DNA of 64,000 bases from Paraconiothyrium sp. Pb-2020 (GCA_022419385.1 JAJUBI010000002.1:3844001-3908000); one strand, 5' to 3'; positions 35,038-46,100 are shown, counted from the first letter of the stretch. A program made the numbers and translations. The notes: generated by a model from the letters alone, not told the origin.

Positions 35038-36583
35038 GGACGATTAGATGGGTACAGGTACCGGTTGCGCAAAGTTGCTAGAGTCTAGTAGGGAGAAATG
35101 CGTTCAGAGTGGAGTAGAGCGTGCCCAGCGTGGAAATGGTCCTGATGATAGGTTAAGGATAGGGAGGACAACTAGGCGTGGGAGCTGTACGAGGATTTGT
35201 AGGTGTGGGTGTGGGTTTCGCTGGCGACGTATCTGTAGTAGATAGTAGTAGCAAAGGCACTGTTAGTGCAGCATGTTCCTTTGGTAGGAGCGGCTCGTCA
35301 GTAGAGCTTTTATTGGGGGTAGCCAGCGCAGAGCGCGAACGGAAGCGATAGTCGTGATTTACGGGCATGCTGGGAAGTGAAGGCTTGATTGTAGCAATGC
35401 ATGTGTTTGGAGAAGTGACGAGCAAAGGTCGTCTGTTTGCAAGGTAGTTGCGATGGGGTGCACTCACCATCGATTGCATTGCCGATATAATGATCGCCAA
35501 GTCTGGAGGTTTTGTGATATTGTCCTGAACGAAACACTTTTGTATGTCTTATCGCTTTTTGTTTGCTGACTCATGTGCCCTTGTGAAGATTGAGGCCTGA
35601 TAGTTGGCGTTCACGATAGGTCTGCCTGCAGTTAATTCGGCACAGCATGCTGTCTCTGCGATACACGTTGTCTTCCATGAGAGTTCTAAGTTGATTCCGT
35701 CTTCTAGAGGTGCTGCTCGTGACAGATTGACTAGAAGATAGAGTTGCAAAGCTTGCAGAACGTGGATGAGCGTCACGATCAACGAAATTCAGATGTTGAA
35801 CTAAAGGTAACTCAGGAGACGAAAGGTCCAGATTGGGCAAATCATGAAGTTGAGCAAATACGAGAAAGCATTGGGATATACGACTGAAGTCTTGATGTGG
35901 ATGTTGCAGCCTTTGCAGAGAGCACGGTCCAAAACTGATGTACTTGCCTGCCTCCTGACCATTCGGACAATTGTCATGCTCGAGACCCCATGAGTTGTAC
36001 CGGTACAATTTTGACATAGCACGATCACCTGCATGTACCCATCTCGGATGCCTGCCGAAGACGACTTGTATCTGAGCCAAGACGACAGAGTAGCAGTCGG
36101 CTGTAAGGATAGCATCAAGAGTCACGGACATTAAACCTGATAGAAATCAAGCTCGAAGATAATTCAGAAGGATACGGTACGGTGAGCATGTGCCACAGAA
36201 GCGGGTGTCTGCCCCGTATGGTGTCGTACACAGCGGGTAATTGCATGTTCCACTCGAATACGGTGTCCATAAAAGGAGTGATATTGTGTACACACCATCT
36301 GGACAACATATGCATCATGTCAAGCTTGAGACTTACTCGCCTGAAGATGTCAACATATGCCGTGGCAGTAATAACAAGGAGATGTCATGTGCAACTCGGG
36401 CCACCCACCCTTCGGGACATCTCAGACTATTGTGGGAATTCTCCTAGCGGAGTAGCACGGCGCTGACATGCTTCGGGTGCCATCGTCCCAAAAGCTGCCA
36501 TCTCATCTATTCTTGGAGATTGCTACAAATTCTGCCGGTATCATGCGCGCTCCGAATGCACTTCTCCAGTCCCTAATCAACAT
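35038..36583. other. GH81 upstream region and possible LysM-like remnant
   Basis: 1.5 kb without a confident gene. The part next to 35037 is the GH81 promoter. On the minus strand, 36318..35550 encodes fragments that resemble halves of LysM modules; this is listed as a separate low-confidence entry. The frame at 35153..35500 (minus, Thr/Pro-rich end) is not supported. Confidence 0.4.
35900..36318 (-). pseudogene. Possible degraded LysM-domain gene
   Basis: Two minus-strand segments look like fungal LysM modules. One (about 36290-36210) reads VHNITPFMDTVFEWNMQLPA, matching the NIT...F..WN..L half of a LysM. The other (about 36098-35958) reads DCYSVV, then RAMSKLYRYNSWG and DNC, similar to modules with LYRYNSW-C. 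A possible 37-nt intron (AG/GTTTAATG...CTTACAG) could link them, and the expected cysteine after LPAV appears only in another frame. No start codon, signal peptide or end could be placed. LysM proteins bind chitin, which would suit a cell-wall neighbour such as GH81. This could equally be chance similarity. Confidence 0.22.
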
Positions 36584-39505
36584 CTAGATAAGCGGCTTAT
36601 GCATCGGCTTGATTACACCCTGCTTGACCATAACCCTGGGCTTCGTCGCCTGCTGGAATGTTTTCTTCGTCGTCCACTCCGGGCCTTTAGGCAACCTAAG
36701 ACTCCTCTCGTACTGTTCCTTCGTCTCGAAAGGGAATGGAAGTTGCGAAGACATGTACTTGGTGTTGGCCTTGACGCGCTTCTCGTTTATGATAACACGA
36801 GCCAATCTCGCATCTTTCCGTTGGCCAGGCGCAATACCTGGTTTCTTGGTGTAAGAGATCTGCCCTTTATTACGCTGTTCCGACACGGTGAGGCCGTCAC
36901 CTGTCCATGCGCCCCAGCCGGGCAAAACGTTCTCCTCGATGCGCTCGTCTTCGTCGGCAACAGTCTTTAACTTCTCCGCGGCAAAATCGGCTTCGACGTT
37001 GTCGCCGGCGAAGGCACTTGCTGTGAGTTGTTGATTGCGCTGTATACCGGTGGAATCGAAAGTATCGTTCTCATCGCTCCAACCATCAACTTCTTCGTCT
37101 TCGTTGTCGTAGGTGATTGTCTTGAAGCCGTCGTCATCTGCTTTACTGATTGTGGGATTGCCGGCGAATACCCCTTCGAGCGACTCATCTGATGACTGTT
37201 TCTGCTTCGACTTCGACTTCTTCTTCGAAGACTTGGCGGGCTTTTCCTGAACCTGGGTGCCGACAATGGTATCGTATGCCATAGGTACTAGGTCTGTAGA
37301 TGGCCCTTCGTCCAACTTTTTAGTCTTCTTTGCAATTAGGTAAGGGTTTATAGCACCGCTCGCGCCCTTCGAATTAGGGGTAGCTCTATCGTTGGTGTCT
37401 ATTCCCTTGCCTGCAGCCGCATCGCCATTCTCTGCATCGCTGCCTGGCTCTGCGCGTTCTTCGAATTCGCTGCGAAGTTGTATGGCTGGCGGTGCCATTT
37501 TGGTGCTGGGTCCGAACTTGCGGCGACCAACTTTGGCTGCGTTGTCATCCTCTCTGTCGCTGTTGCTCTCTTCGCCTGCAAGCTCTTTTCTTAAGCGTTC
37601 AACATCCTCGTCATTGCGAGCCTTCCGTGCAGCTTCAGCTTTCTGCATGAAAGCCATCGATCCGAGCTTGGAACTATCGGTAGAGAATGGGTTTTGCTTT
37701 AAGCGGCCAAGCTGACGCTTGATGGCCTCGGTGCCTTCTTCGTCATCGTCCAATTCCTCATCGTCATCGTCGCTGGAGAAGTCAGAAGCTTCATCGCCTT
37801 CTTCGCGCACATCCTTGCCTTCGATGCGACGCCGAAGCTCTTCATTACGTCGAGCCATCTCGGTTACACCCGCACGAGCCTCATCGTCCCAAGCGCCTCT
37901 GCCAGAGGTTTTGACGCCCTTAGCCCACTTGCTATCGCGATGCTTCGCGCCCATTCGCTCCTCTGCTCTTCGACGATCGTTGTGCTCTCGGTCGTCTTCC
38001 GAGATATCGATGCCGTCGGCCTTGAGCTGTTCTCGCTCCTTCTCCATCAATCGATCACGCTCTTTGCGATGAACTCGGCGGTATGATTTGCTCTTAATCT
38101 TCTTGATACGCTTCGCACGGACTTCCTCACGGAACATAAGCTCTCGCTCCAGACGAAGTTGCGCGCGGCGTTTCTGTACTTCTTGAAGCGGAAGCTTGTT
38201 TGTTTGAATTTCTTCCCACTTCTGGATCTTCTCTTCGTCTTCCTTCCCGTTAGAAAGTCCACTCTGTTGTAAGATGGACTGAATAGTGCTTTCGAGGTCA
38301 TTAGCCGGCTCAGCCGTGGTGGTAGGCAGCAGTCGACTTTCACCCATACGGGAGCCCGCTTCTGGTTGGTCTGGACCAAAATGCAGATGTTCGGCCCGGC
38401 GATTATGCTTCACAGTATCCGTCCACCTGTCCAATGTCTCCTTGGCTTTAGCAGCAGCGGCAGCTCGGTCAAGTTTGTCCTGCTGTCGCTTAGGGAGGGG
38501 TGCCTCGAGTTTTCGCGCAATGTCATTGCGGTTCGTTGACTTGTCGTCTTGCAACAGTTTCAACGACTTTCTCCTTCCAGGATCCGCGATCTTCGATTTG
38601 AAGCCTGCCAGGTCGACCTTCCGCATAACACCGAATTCAGACGGAGCAGCATTCTCGTGGATGTCCACCTTGCGTGGTGCAGGAGCGTTTTGTTCGTCTC
38701 CTGCTGCCATGGATGTAATGAGGTCCTTCAACTGCGTCCTTCGATCGGCTTCCTCTTCGTCGTCATCGTCAGAGGAGAAGTCAGAGGCACCGTCTGCAGC
38801 GAGATCGCCCACCTCACTGGGCGCCTCATCGCTGTCGCTGTCATCGAAAGCAGATGTCTTCTTTTTTTTCTGCTTCTCCCTCTGTTCCTCCGCTTCCTCC
38901 TCTTCATATTGATCCAACGCAGTAGCGAGATCAATCGCATCCTCGCCTAGATCATCCTCGTCTTCATTCTCACTATCTGCACTTTCTGCCTCATCCAGAT
39001 CAATGCCTTCGCCTCCGTCATCCATATCTTTTACAGGTCTCGCTCTTTTCGGCTTCCCACTCCTCTGATTGCTCGAACTCCCACGGAACGTCCAACCCTC
39101 AAACCTTTCTTCATCGCTCTCGCCGAAAGCCTCGTCACTATCAATATCGCTGTCATCACCATCCTCCACATGGCCCATAGTCCAGGTATTACCCTCAGAA
39201 TCGCTTCCCTCATCGAAGCTTTCGTCTCCTGCTCGCCTCCGCTTGCCCCGCTTCACATCTTGGTCTTCCTCGTCTTCCTCCTCCTCATCTTCTTCGTCAC
39301 GTGGTCGCTTCCGATGTGTAGCGCCTTCGACTTCGCCGAGGCGACTTTTGCGTATTTTGGTACGGTCTGAAGGATCGTGGCCTGCGATCGAGAAAGCGTT
39401 CTGAGCGCGACGTTGTGCTTTCCTGGGGTTTCGGGGGCCCGTCTGGGGTTTCCCTTTGGTCGGCTTTGCACTGTGAAGCGAGCCACGCGAAATTCGTGGA
39501 GGCAT
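36584..39505 (-). CDS. UTP14: UTP14, U3 snoRNP / small-subunit processome component
   Basis: Nucleolar protein needed for 18S rRNA maturation; with the helicase Dhr1 it helps remove U3 snoRNA from pre-rRNA (family knowledge). One uninterrupted exon of 973 residues. The N-terminus RKAQRRAQNAFSIAGHD is followed by alternating acidic (EEDEEEEDEEDQD) and basic tracts. The Utp14 core includes SKIADPGRRKSLKLLQ, LPKRQQDKLDRAAAAAKAKE and IKKIKSKSYRRVHRKERDRL. The C-terminal signature is GWGAWTGDGL, then RVIINEKRVKANTKYMSSQLP and FPFETKEQYERSLRLPKGPE. The first true ATG is used. It sits 222 bp head-to-head from MRPL27. Confidence 0.95.
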   Translation of the reverse strand: MPPRISRGSLHSAKPTKGKPQTGPRNPRKAQRRAQNAFSIAGHDPSDRTKIRKSRLGEVEGATHRKRPRDEEDEEEEDEEDQDVKRGKRRRAGDESFDEGSDSEGNTWTMGHVEDGDDSDIDSDEAFGESDEERFEGWTFRGSSSNQRSGKPKRARPVKDMDDGGEGIDLDEAESADSENEDEDDLGEDAIDLATALDQYEEEEAEEQREKQKKKKTSAFDDSDSDEAPSEVGDLAADGASDFSSDDDDEEEADRRTQLKDLITSMAAGDEQNAPAPRKVDIHENAAPSEFGVMRKVDLAGFKSKIADPGRRKSLKLLQDDKSTNRNDIARKLEAPLPKRQQDKLDRAAAAAKAKETLDRWTDTVKHNRRAEHLHFGPDQPEAGSRMGESRLLPTTTAEPANDLESTIQSILQQSGLSNGKEDEEKIQKWEEIQTNKLPLQEVQKRRAQLRLERELMFREEVRAKRIKKIKSKSYRRVHRKERDRLMEKEREQLKADGIDISEDDREHNDRRRAEERMGAKHRDSKWAKGVKTSGRGAWDDEARAGVTEMARRNEELRRRIEGKDVREEGDEASDFSSDDDDEELDDDEEGTEAIKRQLGRLKQNPFSTDSSKLGSMAFMQKAEAARKARNDEDVERLRKELAGEESNSDREDDNAAKVGRRKFGPSTKMAPPAIQLRSEFEERAEPGSDAENGDAAAGKGIDTNDRATPNSKGASGAINPYLIAKKTKKLDEGPSTDLVPMAYDTIVGTQVQEKPAKSSKKKSKSKQKQSSDESLEGVFAGNPTISKADDDGFKTITYDNEDEEVDGWSDENDTFDSTGIQRNQQLTASAFAGDNVEADFAAEKLKTVADEDERIEENVLPGWGAWTGDGLTVSEQRNKGQISYTKKPGIAPGQRKDARLARVIINEKRVKANTKYMSSQLPFPFETKEQYERSLRLPKGPEWTTKKTFQQATKPRVMVKQGVIKPMHKPLI

Positions 39506-39727
39506 CTCTGCGCAGCGTGTTGTTGCTCGACTTGCCTTTCGCAACGAAAATCAAAAGCAGTGGGTCGAAATCTTGGCGGCCAAAAATGTCGACCGCAACC
39601 TTCATTGCCGGAGTTTCGCCGGCGGACCTCCGCGTTGCATCCCATTGCGCTGCCATCCTGCCATTGTCAAAGCAACTTGTCGTGCGTCGATTCGAACCGA
39701 AGTTCCTGGGACGGGGCATTCACGAAC
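39506..39727. promoter_or_regulatory. Short bidirectional promoter UTP14/MRPL27
   Basis: 222 bp separate the start codons of UTP14 (-) and MRPL27 (+), so both 5' UTRs and core promoters must fit here. One is a cytosolic ribosome-assembly gene, the other a mitochondrial ribosomal gene. I see no clear TATA box. Confidence 0.55.
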
Positions 39728-40229
39728 ATGTTCAAGCCTACGCCATGCATGCAGAAGACGCTGCGGCGCCTCCCGCTCTCGACGAAACAGGCCGGAAGAG
39801 AATACTACAAAGGCAACCGCACAGGGACCCTGGGCACGATTGATAAATACGGACGGTTCCATCCGGACTACAGCAAGATACGGACTTTTGTGTACCCTTC
39901 GAAGGGGACGAAGGGATTTGAGGTCAGCAGCAATGCCCAGGCCGGCATACATCAGCTGGACTGTTTGTAGGAGAGGACGAGACTGACAGAAGCTCTAGTT
40001 GACACCATTCGTAAGCAGCCGCACACCGAAGAACTTACAATTGGGCGAGAAGAAGTGGGAGACCGTGCCGGAGGCCATGACGGGAGAGGCCTATCTGATG
40101 AGGTGGAAGGCAGAGGGTGGGCATGATGTCGTGGATGCGCCGTACTCCGACCCTTCACAGGAGCAGAAGATGCCAGAGGTATGGGAAGAACCGCCGAAGA
40201 AGAGCGAGAAGAAGTTTTGGCAGAAGTGA
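39728..40229 (+). CDS. MRPL27: Mitochondrial ribosomal protein mL41
   Basis: Large-subunit mitochondrial ribosomal protein (yeast MrpL27). Exons 39728..39922 and 39999..40229 give 141 residues. The N-terminal part (LSTKQAGREYYKGNRTGTLG, then KYGRFHPDYSKIRTFVYP) is the mL41 signature; the C-terminal part after the splice begins LTPFVSSRTPKN. The 76-nt intron has a weak donor (GTCAGC) but a good GACTGAC branch and a TAG acceptor, and phase 0 on both sides. Reading through instead gives a stop after 14 codons and loses the conserved second half. Confidence 0.88.
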
Positions 40230-40522
40230 AGTGGACAGCTGAAGATACCCGCGTACGGTAAAAAGCGCAGGAGGAATAATGCACCTAGGGGGAAGAAAGG
40301 CTTTTCATGGCATTAAAGGCGCTGAAGGGAATGATGGAACCTGGATGGAATTGTGGCGTTCGCAAAGGGCATTGTACGATACGTGAACGGTTGTTGTCGA
40401 AATAGCGCGTTTAATAATTTACGCGGACTAAATGTTTCTACTGACTGTACATTTTCACCCTGGGTATCTCATGTACTATCACTTCACACCATATCGTACA
40501 AGCCTACACTCAACCATACCCC

Positions 40523-41440
40523 TTACTCTACTCTCTTCACAGCGAAGAAGTAATTACCCCAGCCCTCACTCCCTGTAACCTCCTTCCACCCAAATCCGGG
40601 CACGTAAATCACGCCCATTGTCTTCATCTCTCCCCATCCTGGCTTCCCATAAAACCAATTCCTTAATTCTGTCTCGTTAACATACTTTCCCCAATCGTGC
40701 GTCCCTTTCGGCACAATCCCAAGCACATCTTCCGCCATGACATTCGTCACCATCCAACTCGTCCACGTCCGCGCAATTGTGCTTAGCACCAGCCAGCCTC
40801 CAGGCTTCACATGCGGCAGGATATGCTCTAGGAAAGGACCTGGCGCATTCACGTGTTCTAGCACCTCGAACAAGCTCACGACGTCATAGCCTTCCTCCAG
40901 CGTCTCAGGTTGCGGTAGATCCTCAATCGATGTGTTTATATACGTCAATTTTCCCGGGGTAGCAAGCGTAGGATCCCTCCTTTTATGCGCCTCAGCGATC
41001 TTGAGCACTTCGGGCGTTGGGTCGATGGCGGTTACGGATGCGGTGTGTGAAAGACGCGCTGCTGATTCAGCAAAGATCCCACCACCGCAGCCAATGTCTA
41101 GGTAGCGGATATCGCTGGTGGGAGAAGTGGAGGGAGACGCAGAGCGGCAGCGTGATATGAATGTGTGTCGGAGCGGGTTCATGAGGTGGAGGAGACGCGA
41201 GGGGCCAACGGGGTCCCACCAACTGGAGGCGAGCGCATTGAAGTGGGATACTTCCGTTGGGTCTACGGTGGATTTGGAAGGTTCTTGTGCGGAGGAAGAG
41301 GTCGTGGAGGATGGGCGCATTGGTGATGCGCAGAGCGGAGGGTGTGCACGTACGGCTCGTGCAGGTGTTGAGCGATATGATGGAGAGACCGGATGTCTCT
41401 GGAGGCGGTGTAGCGCCTGAAGTGACCGTGAAGCTTTCAT
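40523..41440 (-). CDS. COQ3: COQ3, ubiquinone biosynthesis O-methyltransferase
   Basis: SAM-dependent methyltransferase that performs both O-methylations in coenzyme Q synthesis on the matrix side of the mitochondrial inner membrane. One exon, 305 residues. The first ~50 residues are rich in Arg/Ser/Pro with few acids, as in a presequence. The catalytic part starts VSHFNALASSWWDPVGP and has SAM motif I YLDIGCGGGIFAES (113-126), VTAIDPTPEVLKIA, and the UbiG-type EVLEHVNAPGPFL. It ends with EGWGNYFFAVKR. A 293-bp gap separates its end from MRPL27. Confidence 0.95.
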   Translation of the reverse strand: MKASRSLQALHRLQRHPVSPSYRSTPARAVRAHPPLCASPMRPSSTTSSSAQEPSKSTVDPTEVSHFNALASSWWDPVGPSRLLHLMNPLRHTFISRCRSASPSTSPTSDIRYLDIGCGGGIFAESAARLSHTASVTAIDPTPEVLKIAEAHKRRDPTLATPGKLTYINTSIEDLPQPETLEEGYDVVSLFEVLEHVNAPGPFLEHILPHVKPGGWLVLSTIARTWTSWMVTNVMAEDVLGIVPKGTHDWGKYVNETELRNWFYGKPGWGEMKTMGVIYVPGFGWKEVTGSEGWGNYFFAVKRVE

Positions 41441-41957
41441 AACTTCCAGTGTGTGGTGTGATGTTCAATGGGAGCATCTTGTGCCTCGGTCTAACTGATG
41501 TCACCACCAACTTTTGTGGCACGGACCATGTTCATGCGGGTTGCTTCTGGGCGAACATATTGGATTATTGAGCTTGGGCACGGGAAAGCTTATTTAAGTG
41601 TCTGAATGATAGAAACTCTTGTTCGTAACTCATAAGGTGAGATACATTGACTTTGATCTATCGAGATGGTTCAACCGTCATAGGGCATCAACAGGCGCTA
41701 TCAATAAAGGATGTGCGAACATCTTGTCCACCCATTGCGGCAGAATGTCCACATGATGAATTCCATGCTTTGATTATGTACCAAGCCTTCGAAAGCAGGC
41801 TACTCCACGAAAATTCCGAAGTAGAGACGAATGCCACCCTGTTGTACATCTAACTTTACCGTCGCCAGCTCTGCAACTCGGAGCAAATTCAAACCCATAC
41901 CCGTATCCGTGAATATTTACCTACCCAAACGCCGACGCTATGCCGAAGACAATTTGC
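41441..41957. other. COQ3 promoter and TFA2 3' flank
   Basis: No gene seen. The left part is upstream of COQ3, the right part downstream of TFA2. Confidence 0.5.
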
Positions 41958-42803
41958 CTACTTGCGCAGGTGCGAAAAGTCCTTGAGGATGCTCGCCATG
42001 TGGGTGTTGGTCTGCTTGCCACCACGACGAGTGGTCTTGCGCTTCGTCTCCTTAGGCTTGGTCGTGGTGGGCAGACGAGGTGCGCTCGACGGCTTGAGGC
42101 CGGCTGCTACGAGAGTCTTGCGCAGATCATCCTGGCCCTGCGGGATGATGATGTGGTGCCACTCCTCTTTGAACTCTGGATCAACGTGGTGCATAAGCGT
42201 CGAGTCGTTGTTCCACCTTCATGTGTATTAGCATGCGCCACATACTTACTTGCAAATGACATACACAGTCTTCGCATTCATGTCCTTCTGATTGTGCCTA
42301 ACTAGAATCTGCTTCCTGGCCTCCAGGATCCGGAGGTCATCCTGCACATTGACCCAGCCCTCCTTCAAGTCCTTGACCGCCAGGCCCTGCGCAGACTTCT
42401 GGTTCTGAAGATATTTCCTGAGCTCTGCATTGTTGCGGATGTTGTACTTGGGCTTAAAGCGGTACTTCTTGGTCGCAGGATTGTATTCAATCTTTTGGTC
42501 TACCTTATCGGCATGAAAGAAAGTCTTCATGTTGCTACGGACGACGTGATCGTCTTCCCTGATATTGAGATAGTTCATGATATCATCGAAGGTGAACCAT
42601 CTGTCAGGCTGTTCGCGCAAGTGCTCAATGGCGTAGGTAAGCTGCGTGTAGAGGTGGTTGCGCTGCTCTGTGTCAAGCGGCTGCGAGTACACCACCTTGG
42701 AAGCCTCCTCAGGACGCTTGCGCTTGGTGCCGTTCGCGGAGGTGCTTGAGGGCGTCGGCGACGGCGCGTTCGGCGCGAGGCTGCTGGTCTTGAGGGCGGA
42801 CAT
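41958..42803 (-). CDS. TFA2: TFIIE beta subunit
   Basis: General transcription factor TFIIE small subunit, which recruits and stimulates TFIIH at RNA polymerase II promoters. Exons 42803..42250 and 42216..41958 give 270 residues. A Ser/Thr/Pro N-terminus precedes tandem winged-helix segments: RWFTFDDIMNYLNIREDDHV, then YNIRNNAELRKYLQNQKSAQ and LAVKDLKEGW. After the splice comes the family pattern KWNNDSTLMHHVDPEFKEEW, and the protein ends basic (KPKETKRKTTRRGGKQ). The intron would be only 33 nt (GTAAGT, branch GCTAAT, acceptor GAAG), and it contains an in-frame TAA, so it must be removed to make this C-terminus. Confidence 0.9.
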
Positions 42804-43173
42804 CGTGGTGGCAGCGAATCGTAAATTGGTCACAGGTGGAGAAGAGTGAGCAGAGCAGTTGGGCAATCGGGCAGGCGGCGTTCATTCAAAGGTCGCGCGG
42901 TCGGGTTATATGCCTAGCCGAGAAACGCTGGCGCCCGCTCCGGTGAAGTGAAGGGCGGAGGCAGCTGCGTGGGTGGTCACTGCTCAGTTGAATCGGCCGC
43001 TTGCGCCAAGCTCCGACTAACAAACGACCGCGACTTTGTACGGAGCTGCAAGCCACACGACCTGAGCTGGCGCATCCACGCTCTTTTCTTTCTTTGTCCC
43101 TCAACTCGTTGTTCGGGCGCAACACCCCCATCTCGAGAATGTGCTAAGATTCGAACGTTTCTCACCGTCCACC
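42804..43173. promoter_or_regulatory. Bidirectional promoter TFA2/MLP1
   Basis: 370 bp between divergent start codons of TFA2 (-) and MLP1 (+). A pyrimidine-rich stretch (about 43081-43105, TCTTTTCTTTCTTTGTCCC) precedes the MLP1 start. Nothing else stands out. Confidence 0.5.
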
Positions 43174-46100
43174 ATGGCTGCGACTGCAGTTGACGTCGGC
43201 TACATTGCCGCGTCCTACGCGATCCCAGAGAGGAACATCCAGTCACTGTTATCCGAACCCAACGTAGAGCTCGTCCAGTCGCTGCTTGTCCAAATTGAGG
43301 CAAAGGCACGCGAGTACGACGAGCTGCAATCAGAGAAGCTCCGCGCCGACATCGAGAACGAGACGACCGTCCGCGCTGGAGAAGCCCGCGCACGCACGCT
43401 CCAGGCAACCGCCGACAGAGCTGTAAAGGATGCAGAGGAGCTACGCCAGCAGCTCGCACAGAAAGGTATGAGCGAACGCCTGCCTATTGATGTTACGGTG
43501 CATACTGACAGAGCTACAGAAACGGCCCACCAGCAGCTTGAGACGCAGCTACTGACGCTCCAAGCGAGCACCTCGAGCTCATCGTCTCAGCTCGATGTAC
43601 TAGAAGCCCGCGTACGAAGCCTGGAAAGCCAGAACCGTGACACTGTTGCCCTGCACGAAGCGAAATCCGCCGCCTATGATCGCCTCGCCGAAGAGCTGTC
43701 GGCCCAGCACCAGAAGCTTGTCGCCCTCCGCAAGCAAGTCTCTGAGTTGGAAGACAAGAAGCAGGAGCTCGAGGCTGGCGCCAAGGATGTGACCTTCCGT
43801 GAGAACAATTTGCGTCAGGAAATCGACCAGCTCCGTTCCAGCAATGAGTGGTACGAGGGTGAGCTCAAGACGCGCTCGGCCGACAACACTCGCTTCCGCA
43901 AGGAAAAGAATGCGCAGATTGCCGAACTGCAACGCGCCAACGCCGATGCAACTCAGACGATAGACTCGCTCCGCAGCAAGGAAACATCGCAAACTAAGCG
44001 CATCGAAGAGCTTGAACAGCGTGTCGAACAGTCGCTTCTCCGCATACAGCAACTTCAAGAAGAGGCTGCGCAGAATCAACAGTCGTTCCGCGCCGAGCTC
44101 GACAACAGTCGTCGCCTTGCTGAGCTGTGCGGGGAGCGGGAAAAGACCGCTAAGAAGCGACTGGAAGAGATAACTGACGAGTTCCGGGATGTCAAGGACG
44201 CAGCCGCCTTCGAGGTAGGTAAGCTCCAGGCCGAATGCGACTCTGAAAAGAGCAAGGTCGTCCAGTATGAAGAGAAGCTCGCCGAACTCGAGTCGTTGGT
44301 AGAGACTCAAGAATCTCAGTTATCCGAACTGAGGAACTCCGTTCACGTCCCACAAACTCCCCGTCGCGGCATGAACGGTGCTTTCAGCACTCCAGCACGG
44401 GCTGGTTCCCCCATGATCTCTACACCAGGCGGATCAAAGAAGAGCGGCCTGACGATGACCCAGCTCTACGCCGAGAACGTGAAGCTCAAGGCCGACCTTC
44501 GCAGCTCTGAGGAGAACAGGGCCGAACTGCGTGAACAAGTCAACGACATGCTACAGTCAATGGAAGAAATTTACCCGGAGTTGGAGGAGCGAAAACAAGA
44601 GATCGAACGATTAAAATCCGAATTCGCGAACTTGTCGGGTAACCTGGACGATGCTCTTACTGCAAAGGACGCAGCGCGGAAAGAAGCCCGAAAGAAGGAT
44701 GGTGATATTAAGGGTCTTGAGCAGCGACACCAGATTGACCGTCAAATCATCACCGACATCACATTCCAGAACAAGCTCTTGCTTCTCGAGCAACAGCGAA
44801 GAGAAGTCGGTTTGGAAGCCCTTTCTCCGGAAGACCTGCAGTTCCTCGAAGAGACGAAGGACAACACAATACCAGACTATAGACTGGATCAGAATGATAC
44901 ACCCACGAGCCGTTCGCTGACCCAGAATCTTGTGCTGTACAAGAACGTTGATGAATTGGTCCAGCGTAATCATGACCTATTGCAGCAAGTTTCGAACTTC
45001 ACTCAAGTATACGAAGGAAGGCAAGCACAAGAAAAACTGGAAGAGCAGGAGCGTGTCAAGCGAGAACTCGAAGAGTTCCGAGAGAAAGCTGCCCAGTATG
45101 AAGACAGGATCAATTCTCTCGAAAATACCGTGAATCTACTGACCAAGGAACGCGACTTGTGGCGCCGTACCGCCACGAACCAAGGCCACCGACGTGGAGG
45201 CTCTGATGCAGCATCAATGTTCGACGGAACCCCACCACCAGGAAACAGTTTCTCCAATACCCAGCCAGCGGAAGCGGTCCAGAACAGCAGCCTTTTCAAA
45301 GAGCTTCAGAAGTCGTTAGATATTCTGAGGGAGGAGTCTGTCACTGATCGTGCGACGCTCAAACATCAGATTGACGACCTGACCAAGGAGATCCGCCAGC
45401 TGCAGCACGAAAATGTGCGACTCGAAAGCAAGCAACAGGTGGCTCAACAGTGGCATGATCAACAACAACATCGTATCACTGCTTTAGAGTCGCAGAAGGA
45501 ATTGTTGCAGAAACGCCTGGATGCTGCACAAGATCAACTTGCTAGCAGTGATCTCAAGTTCCAGCAAGTCATGGAAGAAAACGTCGAATGCAGGGGTCAG
45601 CTCGAGAGCCTTGAGCGCGCCAACACTAACTTGAAGGCCTCGCAGTCGATATGGGAGACAACCAGGAATCGTCTGGAGGGGGAAATCAGGACCCTCAACG
45701 AAACCAAGAGTCTCCTGAGCAAGTCATTGGAAGAGAAACGAAGTGATTATAATGAGCAGACTTTGATGCAAGCTGAGACTCGACGGTTGCTTGAATCTCG
45801 AGCCAGTTCACTGGAGGTTGAACTCTCGAACGCACAACGGAAGCTCCAGGACGAAACGGAAGAACACAAGAGGATCACCATTCGATTTGAGCTTGATCAG
45901 ACGGACAAACAGAGGAAGATAGATGACTTGCTCAAAGCCTCTAACGAAGTTCGTCAAGAACTTGCATCTGTTCGGACTGCTCGAGATCAACTGCAAGTTC
46001 GCGTGGGCGAATTGCAATCCGACTTGCGTCTTGCTGAGGAACGTGCTCAGCAGGCACCCCGCGCCAACGGTGTTGCAGAAGCCGACGGAGAAGAAGCAGA

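Noticed and set aside
35153..35500. Minus-strand frame with a Thr/Pro-rich end as a possible upstream exon of GH81
   Set aside because: No splice pair joins it convincingly and it has no signal peptide or GH81 similarity.
38286..38912. 208-codon Ser-rich plus-strand frame
   Set aside because: Shadow of the acidic tracts in UTP14 read in reverse.
43600..44310. 236-codon minus-strand frame
   Set aside because: Shadow of the MLP1 coiled coil; Leu-rich because of antisense Glu/Gln codons.
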